Source of the DNA: Elysia crispata | Taxonomy: Eukaryota; Mollusca; Gastropoda; Plakobranchidae | Assembly (NCBI GenBank): GCA_033675545.1 | Contig: JAWDGP010006611.1 | Coordinates: 184,001 to 248,000, forward strand | DNA length: 64,000 nt | Reading direction: 5' to 3' | Part shown: piece by piece, positions 9,301 to 17,905 of the stretch | How the letters are laid out: every line of letters begins with the position of its first letter | How positions within the stretch are numbered: position 1 is the stretch's first letter | Made by a program: the position numbers and the translations under genes | The notes under the pieces: model-generated | The model's input: only the letters and a program-made list of their open reading frames with translations | The model's database searches: none | Told to the model about the DNA's origin: nothing

Positions 9301-12300
9301 CCGAGCAGTGAGTCTAAATAGAGACGAATTACCGGTTCCCGCGAGCCATTTTAGTGGTGGTGCAGGTGCTTCTGGAATCAAAAGCTGTACAAGCTGCTTT
9401 GCAAGTTCTCTTCTAAAGGTGCGGTGTGTCAGTTTCTTTGCCGTTGTCGCTTTTTGTACAATATATGCATTCAGTACACCAAGTATGAAGAGATGGAAGA
9501 AAGCTTTTTTCCACCCCTTGAGAGTTCTCAAGCTTAAAAGCATTGTAGCTCACCATTTGATCACTTCTATCCACGGCGCCCATGTATTGGTTGTATTCGT
9601 GTACAGCGTGAAATTTCACAATAGGCTCCTTTGTAACAGGGTTATTCTTTCCTGTTGCAACCTTTCTTGCTGTGTGGGCTGTGGTCAGGAGTCTTACTTC
9701 TTTCCGGTCCATGAAGCGAATCAAGTTCAGTTGTTCATTTGTAAGCAGTGTGACGGTGTCATCTCCTTTCTTCAATTTTGGGACCAATGTCTTGGGAGGA
9801 CCATGCTTTCTGTTCATTCGCATCATCCCGTTTCAAGTATGTGAACAGGTCCGGAGAGGTATAAAAATTGTCCACATAGAAGGTCCGTCCACATCCTATG
9901 TATGGACTTATTAGTCTTCTTACAATGTCAAAAGTAGCACCGTGTGGAGAAGATTCTTGTGTCCCAGTATAGAATTCTAGATTACAGCAATACGCTGTGC
10001 TGCTGTCACAGAGTTAAAAAACTTTGATCCCGAACATGTCAGGTTTATCAGGATTATCCTGGAAAGAAAGAGGCCCTCTCCAAGCCACCATAGCTTCGTT
10101 GATGGCAACTCTTTCTCCTGGACAGAAGACACTTTTGAAATTGTAAGTCAGGATGTCGACGAAGTTTCTGATTTTAAATATTGGATCATGTCCTGGTTGT
10201 CCCCTTGGTATAAATTGCTCGTTGTTGCAAAGGTGAAGAAATGAGAGAATGAGGCAGAAATGTTCTTTTCTCATCACTGTGGTGTAGAATGGAAGTTTAA
10301 ACATGGGATCGTTTGACCAATAGTCTTCAAGATAATGGATAACAATTAGACCCATGGAGAGGATGAGGCCCATAAAGGCACACATCTCTGGTATTGTCAC
10401 ATCAACCTATTTATTATCTTGCAAAAATCCAAGGGCAACTTCTTCAGTAGAGGCATTTTCGCACAAAATATTGGGTAATACCGCGGTGCTATGTTGACAG
10501 TGCAGCCATGGTGGATACAATAAACTGGCCAGATTTTCACTGCATATCAAAATGAAGGCACTGATTGCAAAAATCTAAAGAGAACTGCTTCAGTAGAGGC
10601 ATTTACGTGCAAAATATGGAACTTGTTTTGGCTATTTTTAATAACAATCTGGCCATTTGTGGTGTGATTTGTTTACATCCCACAGGGACCGGAGTACTGC
10701 CGTATAACCAAATATTGAACTTGTTTTGGCATTTTAAATAACAATCTGGCTTTTTTTATGGTATGATTTGTTTACATCCAACAGAGACTGCAACACTGCG
10801 GTATTACTGAATATTTAATACCTAGATATGCATCTAAAGAAATCATGTTTTGGGATTACATGTATAATATTGTTCAAGTTTTAGAGTCACAGGCTTGTAA
10901 TAATACAGATATTTGATAATTAGAAAGGAATACAAATTAAAAAATTCGATAAAAAGTAAAAATGTTTTTTTTTAGCTGAACCATGATTTAATTAGTATGA
11001 TTCATAGCACTGATATGGAAAATCTGCTATTTCTTTATTTTCATAGATTCTGTTTAAAAAATCTTTGTAAATGCATTGAGTCTATATATATAGAACTATC
11101 AGAAGGCTTTGAAATTGTGCAAAGTGCAACTTAAGGTGAATTGCTTTGCCTGGAACTCAAAGCCGCCAGTTTATTTGAACCTACATGACAATGAATGATT
11201 AAAGAGGTTTGTAAATAGATTTAGATTTTACAAAATTAGCTATGGTTACCCTGGACAAATCAAAGCCTTCTGGCTAGACTAGTTTGCTCCAAACAGAATG
11301 GTATTTCATGTCTTTCAGACAGACCTTTATATATATGAATTTCCAAGTGAACATGATTGTGACCACATATTTGAATTTAAGGGGGAGGAGGACTCCCTTT
11401 CCAAATTAAAAAAAAAATTAAAAATGAAGAGACTTTCACTTTCAGTTTAAAATTCTATTATATCAGCATCAACATCAGCCAGAAAGACGAGAAACAGCAC
11501 TTTGTGGAGAAGAAAATGATATAGGTCTATTTATCACAGCTTTTAATCTCACTACTTCATATAAATTTAACATGTAGTTATATTACAAATCTATTGCTCT
11601 AAATTGGTTCAACATGGAATAGACATAGATTACATGTGCTGTTTTCAAAAGACAGGTTTGGAAATATTTTATTTTTTTTTTTAATTTCATATTTTCACAG
11701 GTGTCTTTTTTAGAAAGGTGAGTGGACAAAATTTTTCAAACAAAAATCCAATATCAATTATTAATAAGTGATAACTTTCAGAATTTAGAATTCTTGATAT
11801 ACATCTTGATTTAAGGACTGAGGGTGGTTGAAAATTGAATTTGTAATGTGAATTTTTGTTTTATAGAGCAGATTTAAAAGGCTTTGGATTTTTTCAGCAG
11901 CTTTTAACTTTTTTTTTCAGAAGTATTTAAGTTAAGATGTTTAGAATAATAGTATTTGTATATCTTTTTACTTTAGCTCCTTTGTCTTAAAAGAGCTCTC
12001 TATGGGTTTTTCCAGCATACACAGGCCCAAGCTAAAAAGCTTGGTCTGAGTGGATGGGTGCAAAACACACCGTCAGGCTCTGTTGTGGGGTGTGTTGAAG
12101 GATCAGAGGATAAGGTTAAACTAATGTAAGTGTACTCTATGTTTAACAAAGAAAAAAGTCTCATTATTTATCCCGATAACTTCTGTAAATTATTTTCATG
12201 AACCGTATTTGTTTCTGTGTTCATGTCACTTTCATGCTCTCCACTATGAAGGTTAGTAAATTTTGAAAGTATTAGGAAACGGAAATTTCTTCCCAATGTT

Positions 12301-14827
12301 CTGTATCCCCAATCCAATGGATAGTCTGAGATTTTGTCTTTTATCACAGAGCTGAGTCAAACTCATACAAAAGTGATATGCAGGTTTGGGCTGATAACTG
12401 GAAACACCTGCATCATCAGGTATACTTTTGACAGTGCCAAGATCTTGAGACAAGAAAAATACTAGGCAACCTCTTCAGTGATGTTGCACCTGAATCGTGA
12501 GCTCTCCTGGCACAAGACAGCTCCAGTCTTTATTTTTGTTCAATCACTTTTTTGTAGCCTACTGGTAAACTTTTGCTTTGAACTCTGAGTATACTGCATT
12601 ACATGTATTAGTCTTGAACTTCATTAGCATCAAGTTTTTTTTAGACATAGACTGATTCAGTCATTCTTTCTAAGTACTTCAAAATCATTACTCAATCATT
12701 ACCTTTAGAATACAGAAACTGGAATCTCTGATTTTGGCCAGTTTTCAATGATGGTAGTCATCTTTATTCTACCACCATTCATGGAGGCATTCACCATTGG
12801 TGCTTTTGGTTCAGAATTAATAATGCATTGACAAAGCTAGTTCATTGTTTACCGAATGAAAATCAGAACACCAATTTAGAAAAAGCCTTATATGGCCTTT
12901 ATCCTTTCCTTGTAAAAAGACATTTTTTGCTCATAGTAGATTTTGAGGAAAGCCATCACTAATAAAGTTACCTTAGCTGGAAGATATATGTTGATGATTT
13001 GATTATAGGAGGCAAATGATGTGCTCTTTATGGCGGGAGAATGCTGAAAGTGGAGGTTCATAATACTCACATAAATTAAGTACATGTACATGTGTATCTT
13101 TAAGTGAAAAAGAATAAAAACTTTTTAAAAAGCTGCTAACGGTTATTTCAAAATAATCAAAACGCTAAAGAAATTACTTAATCATACGAGAGGTAGATAT
13201 GCCACTAAAGGTAAATTTGTGCAAAAGCAAAAATAGTTTTTCCTTAAATTTTACCTGAGCAGATACCCCTTTGGTCTTTCAAATATACCTACTTTTATAT
13301 TAATTGCTGATTTATGCAGAGTACTTGAAACCTTATTTAAAGAATTATTTTAATCAAATTGTTTTTGCAATATTATCAATGTATGGTGTGTCAGATATAA
13401 ATAATTGTAATTTGAATTCCTTGTGTTAAACAAAACTGTTAATCAGAATCTTAATTTACTCTTTTTAAGTGTGTATTCTAACATCAAACTTTGAAGTTCA
13501 TAAAAAATACATTTAATTTAATGTGGTAAAAGTGCAATCAGGTAGGTAAAACATAAATGGAAATCTCATACTCTACAGGAAAAGATGGCTAGAAGAGACT
13601 GGCAGTCCAGAGTCTCGAATTGAAAAATGTGTATTCTCTCAGGAAAAGACAGTGGACAAGGCTGCTTTTAGCACCTTTGAAATACGCCATTGATCACTAT
13701 GACCAAAGTGCCATTTTTAGAGCTGTAATTTTCCAAAAGCCTCCTCAATCATCCTTTGCCAATATAAGCCTACCTGGTCTTGTCATCCCATGATCTGTAT
13801 TTTTCAAACATGAAATTTTTCAACATATTTAAAGGACCTAGATTTTGCTTTTGTTGGCAGATTAAATACAATGAAATATTTTTACAGTGGCTTCTTTATT
13901 TTGTTTTTCTTAAAGAATCTAGATAGATAAATAATCTTGATGGCCTGCAGTTGTTTTTTGTCACCTCTGGAAAAAAATAACATCTCTGTATGCCTACAGG
14001 TTTTATGGGCAGTGTGAGGATGTTGAGTAAAATACTGTGTGCAGTTTACACATTGAAGTTACAAATTTGGTTGCAACAAGGACACATGTTTTAATTTATT
14101 TCTCGTCTAATTACAAGGTTCATATTACATGTATTTCCGAAATGATGTTATAGAGAGAAGAAAGGAAAACTACTTTTTATATGCTTTTAATTGTACCTTG
14201 ATTAGTTACTTTGACAAGTTTGAGCAAGGCATGTTTTGCCAAGATTAAAAAATAACAGTTCACCAGAAATGTGTGTGTGTGTGACATACATTTTATTAAT
14301 GTGTTTAAAGCTTTGAAAATTCTGTGAGCAAATTATTCCCCTTATTTTTAAATTATCTTAAAGAAGGAGTTTTGCTGTTTCTGATCTCATTATCAATGGT
14401 TTTCTCGGTTTCAGATGGTTGTTTTATGGAAAGATATTTATGTCTCTCTGCCTCATTCTAATGATCTGATCAAACTTTTTCTTTTTAATGATGCTTTTTA
14501 TTGTCTTTCAGTGAATGAAAGTTGTGTGTAGGTTGTGGGTGTTTCTCCAAATCTTTATTTGCATTTAATTTGATTTGTATCTCTGTGTAATATCTGCTAT
14601 CCGCCCTAAAACTATACCAATAGACAGAATAACCTATAAGAAATTTACTTATTTGTTACATGTTGTATCAGATTTTATTGTGATTATCAAGACACCTTAT
14701 TTTCATTTTTAGGAAGACATGGCTTCAACAAACAGGAAGTCCCAAGTCTAGGATTGATAAGTGTATTTTTACAGATGAAAAGGACATCAGGTCAAAGACT
14801 TTCGGGACATTTACAATCCAAAAATGA
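6306..14827 (+). CDS. ACYP: Acylphosphatase with two alternative terminal exons
   Basis: Four exons give a 98-residue enzyme, the normal size of eukaryotic muscle/common-type acylphosphatases, which hydrolyse carboxyl-phosphate bonds of acyl phosphates in the cytosol. The catalytic signature GKVQGVFFRK spans exons 1 and 2; its Arg binds phosphate. GWVQNTPSG in exon 3 carries the catalytic Asn, and the conserved TGSPxSRI segment lies in the last exon. Two last exons (13579 and 14713) follow one another. Each has an acceptor, the same phase, 115 coding nt and its own stop, so two isoforms differing over the C-terminal 37 residues are predicted. The start ATG (ATGGCGACC) has a good context and lies 55 nt before the first donor. 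Intron 1 (5340 bp) is full of transposons. Whether the gene is ACYP1- or ACYP2-like cannot be decided. Confidence 0.92.
6882..7356. mobile_element. Tigger-type MITE nested inside the pogo-like element
   Basis: 475 bp with inverted ends CAGTGGAAACCTC (left) and CAGTGGAGACCTCATAATTC (right, read inward), flanked by TA (6880-6881, 7357-7358). TTCGAA/ATTCGAAT motifs recur inside. There is no coding capacity, so it would have to be moved by a Tigger/pogo-type transposase made elsewhere. Confidence 0.75.
7652..8331 (+). pseudogene. Pogo/Tigger-type transposase remnant (psq-type helix-turn-helix, truncated DDE, C-terminal Cys/His finger)
   Basis: From the ATG at 7652 (third codon is a stop) come NYKRKE and then, from 7715, MKEAFNAVMGKRMSTYAATKH, the helix-turn-helix that binds the element ends. 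GRSP and EVREIL follow, as in this family. After a stop at 7982 the reading continues with GEDWLWRFLQRH, a frameshift, and YNTDKIGF, the region of the first catalytic Asp. The rest of the catalytic domain is missing: the sequence jumps to CDICDEWFHHSCID and WICSFC, the zinc-finger tail of some pogo-like transposases, and stops at 8331. It cannot make an active enzyme. Confidence 0.75.
8604..8632 (+). repeat. Copy 1 of a direct repeat flanking the piggyBac relic
   Basis: AACTGGCCAGATTTTCACTG... at 8605 recurs nearly exactly at 10523. Together with the preceding CATGGTAGATA at 6498-6507, it is one ancestral sequence split by the pogo element. Confidence 0.7.
9064..10480 (-). pseudogene. PiggyBac-like transposase, broken
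   Basis: Minus-strand blocks in order: DVTIPEMCAFMGLIL (from 10400), INEAMVAWRGPLSF, FYVDNFYTSPDLF (near 9870), VDRSDQM (near 9585), then FRRELAKQL and a Cys-rich tail (CTVCTQ, CPCC, HVDPCF) ending at 9064. This is the order of piggyBac/PGBD transposases (split DDE fold with a C-terminal zinc-binding tail). Breaks: in-frame stops near 10411 and 10015, a frame change or deletion near 9827 and another near 9520. The first catalytic Asp appears as Asn in INEAM. No TTAA-flanked ends were identified. It sits in acylphosphatase intron 1, opposite in strand. Confidence 0.82.
10467..10630 (+). repeat. Duplicated terminal segment beside the piggyBac relic
   Basis: Contains the second copy of the AACTGGCCAG repeat (10523) and a second copy (10568-10620) of the stretch at 10420-10472, with CTTCAGTAGAGGCATTT in both. 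The segment therefore duplicates part of the piggyBac 5' coding end and its flank. Confidence 0.55.
10827..11700. other. Rest of acylphosphatase intron 1, nothing recognised
   Basis: AT-rich intron sequence with no coding block, terminal repeat or RNA gene that I can support. A short C/T-rich stretch precedes the acceptor of the microexon. Confidence 0.6.
11701..11717 (+). CDS. ACYP: Acylphosphatase exon 2, a 17-nt microexon
   Basis: Acceptor TTTTCACAG, donor GTGAGT. It completes the Gly codon and adds VFFRK, including the phosphate-binding Arg. Skipping it would shift the frame and remove the active site, so it should be constitutive. Confidence 0.9.
12016..12125 (+). CDS. ACYP: Acylphosphatase exon 3
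   Basis: 110 nt after TTTTTCCAG. Encodes HTQAQAKKLGLSGWVQNTPSG and on to KVKLM, with the catalytic Asn in GWVQN. Ends two bases into a Met codon; donor GTAAGT. Confidence 0.92.
13579..13693 (+). CDS. ACYP: Acylphosphatase alternative last exon A
   Basis: Acceptor CTCTACAG. Finishes the Met codon, then 37 residues starting KRWLEETGSPESRI and ending STFEIRH, then TGA. A weak poly(A) signal (ATTAAA at 13861) followed by T/GT-rich sequence could end this form. Confidence 0.88.
14713..14827 (+). CDS. ACYP: Acylphosphatase alternative last exon B
   Basis: Acceptor CATTTTTAG, same phase and same 115-nt coding length as exon A. Encodes KTWLQQTGSPKSRI to GTFTIQK, then TGA. By hand alignment 19 of 37 residues match exon A. 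AATAAA at 15114 is a likely poly(A) signal. Confidence 0.88.
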
Positions 14828-15113
14828 CTTTGCATGGTATACCTCCCAAGTTGCCATACTGTTTATTTAAATGGCACACATTTTTGAACGATTAAGCTCA
14901 ATTGTGATAAAGAACTTCATGTTTTCAATAATCCATATAGTTTTTGATTCCCTACTTGTCTTCAATTTTTTAAAATAATATTATTTAGCAAATTAAGCTA
15001 TTTTGCTCCTCATTTTCTTTGATTTATCGAAACAAGTAAACCTGTCAGAGAATTGTAAATGTGTACATACATGTATATTTACATAAAAATATGAACGTTT
15101 GTACAGATTTAAA

Positions 15114-15119
15114 AATAAA
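15114..15119 (+). terminator. Probable poly(A) signal of acylphosphatase, form B
   Basis: AATAAA about 290 nt after the exon-B stop codon, followed by TG-rich sequence. No transcript evidence is available. Confidence 0.45.
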
Positions 15120-15249
15120 ACCTGTGTTGATTGCATAAACTACTCTGTTCTTTGTCGTGATACCATTTCCTTTTCTATTTTTCAAAATGGGCTTATATTT
15201 TATAAGTTTACAGTTAATGTGATTTTATAATAATATCGTTAAATAAAAA

Positions 15250-16384
15250 TTTTTCCTGGTCTTAGAATGACTCCATTGAGTCAAGGCTTACCTTAGTCTG
15301 GCTAAATGGAATATCCATAGCAAAGGATTTAAAAGTCTGTCTATGCCCTTATGTCATAAATTGTTTATGTAATAAGCCCAATGTTTTGAAACAGTATAAT
15401 GAGGAAATTATGATTTCGTACAAAAATGCATGTAGTTTGAAAGATAAAATTCATTTACCCAAATCCCCCCACTACATAGTTCTTCCCCCTACCATATGCC
15501 AAATTTGGACTTTGGTCACATGTGAAGTTCGTGTGACTGTCAGGACGTGTAGCTTATAATTTCGGAGGCGTAAGAACTTCAATTCTGTGAGAAGACAAAT
15601 CGCTGTTCAGTTCTGTAGGCTATTCTTACTGAAATATTTGGTTAAAAAGCTAGACACAACCTTTTATATCATTGTATGAGCAAAAGCCTAGCTCATAAAG
15701 AAAATAAAAGTGAAAAATGTAAACTGATTTCTGTTTTGAGTAAAAATTACCAGCATGCTTGTGGTGATAATGATGCTACCTTAGTAGTGCATGAACATGT
15801 AATAACAAATTAGAAACAACATTCTTTATTACAACTAAAGTCTGTCAAAATCAATTTTATTTAAAGCAGGCGCATCATCTTTGAATTGATTCCAGACATG
15901 TATGAAATAAAAGAGGAAAATAGTAAGGGTAGACAGCATTAATAAATGGGCTTTAGGGATGAAAAAAATAATGATGTTAATGACATGAGCTGCAAAGTGT
16001 AGGAAGTTACCTAGGGCTGAAACACGAAAGTTTACCGGCAGTTGCAAATAGGTAAATGTCTATTGTATCATATTGAGTCTCAGGCCTAGGCTGCAATTTA
16101 ATAATTTATTAAGTACAACTGTTCATGTACTCAAAACAAAGTTGAGCATGCCATTCTTCTTTTTAAAATGATGATTGAAGACGAAAGTACACAGCAAGAC
16201 AAAAATGTGTTGAAAAGTTTACATCTTTTTAAAGATATACATGTACATGTACATAAGCAATTAAATTTATTTTATCCATCAGGTGCCCTGTTCTTTAGGG
16301 TAGGCAATCACGACTTTCCACGCATCTTGACCCCTTTTCTCTTTTACTGCATCTGTCACTCATCCTACATTTACTAGCCACTCT
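15250..16384. other. Intergenic, nothing recognised
   Basis: AT-rich DNA after the acylphosphatase 3' end. Short reading frames on both strands show no family features. ACATGTACATGTAC at 16239 is one of several such short palindromic runs in the window. Confidence 0.6.
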
Positions 16385-17230
16385 GTTAGTCCATCCAATA
16401 TTTTATTTGTCACTGTTTTGCCCTGCTGCAATTTCCTTTGATCATTCCAGTTGGGACAAGATGGCAGAGAAAAATTTCCTTGCATTTACCCATTTATGAG
16501 TGATCTTGTGCCAGCTTCTCATAACATTGTTTCATTTCTTTGCAGTTTATGAGATTCATAGCATTCTGCATAGTAACTAATCTCTGTTGCCTCTAGTTTC
16601 TTTTGTAGCTGTTTGAAATAGTCCAGACCTCGCATCTGATAAAGTACTCCAGTGCTCTTCTTGATGAGAAGTATTTATTTGTTAGTATCGATTTCATTCT
16701 CTGAAAATTAATTTTTGCCTGTAGTTGCACTATTCTTGATGCGATTTCAGTGTTGTCGCATTCATCGCTTCATATTACAGTACACAAGTATTTGAATTGA
16801 TACCTTTGCTTGAGTTTATTACCATCAATAAAGATGTTGATCTGTGGACACTCATTACTTTTCCATCTATCTTCACCCATGTTTGTTGCATAATTACATG
16901 TACATGTTGTACCTCATGTACATCCCAAGCTCATTCAATTATGTTTTGAAGGATGTAGGTAGCATTTGTTTTACTTCTTGACTCCACAAAACCATACTGT
17001 TTCTCTGCTATTTCTGGTTTGATTTTGTTTTTGACACACATGATGATTCTTAAAAGTATTTTGATGATATAATCCATGATATGAGACTGATTATTCTTTG
17101 AATCCAAACTGTGTTTTCCCCGGTTTCTTTGGCATATATACTTTAGATTTGGAAATGATGGTGGGATGTGACTTGTGTCATAGATCTTTTTGAGTACCAG
17201 GTAATGTTGTTTTTTTTTAAATTCCAATCT
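16385..17230 (-). pseudogene. LINE reverse transcriptase, 3' half (decayed)
   Basis: On the minus strand, from 17230 downward: KILLRIIMCVKNKIKPEIAE and QYGFVESRSKTNATY (RT finger/palm), then NECPQINIFIDGNKLKQRYQ with FKYL, then a block like FQRMKSILTNKYF and, near 16440, GMIKGNCSRAKQ. The order matches the RT and C-terminal region of metazoan endonuclease/reverse-transcriptase LINEs. Several stops and frame changes make it non-functional. The central palm with its catalytic YADD is not readable, probably deleted. Confidence 0.65.
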
Positions 17231-17469
17231 CCAAGTGCTTCTGAAAGTTCCACTGATTATTCTCTGGGCCTGTTGCTTCGCCTGATTTTATATTTCTTAT
17301 AGCTCCTTTGATCTTGACTTTGACAGGTGGCTTAGCAAAAATGTGTCTCATTATGGTTTACATTGTAATCTTTTCTGTGATTTTCTTAGAGTTCACTTAT
17401 TTACTCTGTCTATCTGCCTAAGATTTTTTTTTCTTTTGCCATCATAATGTTACCGTTTTGTTTTGGTTT

Positions 17470-17905
17470 TTTTTGTTACTTTAGGCATCCAGTAGATGAC
17501 CCGATCTCCTGTCCAGAGATTTCTTCAATGTTTCTGCTCTTTACTTTTTACTTCTGTAGTAAAGATAAATGTTTCAGTAGGGGAGGGTAAAGAAGAAAAC
17601 TCTGTAGGATCCCATGAACTGAGCATCAGAAACATGAGAGGAAAGAAACTAGTCGAATGGTGTCATACCAACAACCTTATTATTGGAAACACGTAGCTTC
17701 AAGAAGAAAAAAAAATGCCAAATTTAAAGGTTCAGGAGATCGAAGCATAAACCAGCAGATTGATTATAATATATCCTGATCAATTAAAGATTCAGAAATG
17801 CACTTCTCAGCAAAGGCCTACCCTGGGACAGACTGTTATTATGATGAACAAAAGGTGATGAAGCCAGAGGTGTTGTATGGAAATTTGGAATTTATAAAAG
17901 AGTTT
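17470..17905 (+). pseudogene. LINE endonuclease fragment, inverted relative to the RT part
   Basis: On the plus strand: VSVGEGKEENSVGSHELSI, RNMRGKKLVEWCHTNNLIIG, then (after a frame change) an IDY motif near 17759 and KAYPGTDC near 17810. This is the middle and end of the APE-type endonuclease domain of the same kind of LINE, which normally precedes RT on the same strand. Here it lies just beyond the RT fragment on the opposite strand. Confidence 0.6.

Larger units (their letters stand above)
6434..10826. repeat. Composite transposon nest bounded by inverted terminal-like repeats
   Basis: AATATTTGGTAATACCG at 6435 has a well-matched inverted partner ending near 10826 (on the minus strand AATATTCAGTAATACCGCAG). 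The match extends about 35 bp into the region on each side. Related copies lie inside at 10467 (plus) and 10681-10716 (minus). Between them are the pogo-like element, its nested MITE and the piggyBac relic. The ends could be those of an older element interrupted by later insertions. The superfamily was not recognised and no clear target duplication was seen. Confidence 0.5.

Noticed and set aside
9263-9844. 193-codon plus-strand frame
   Set aside because: Antisense shadow of the piggyBac transposase relic.
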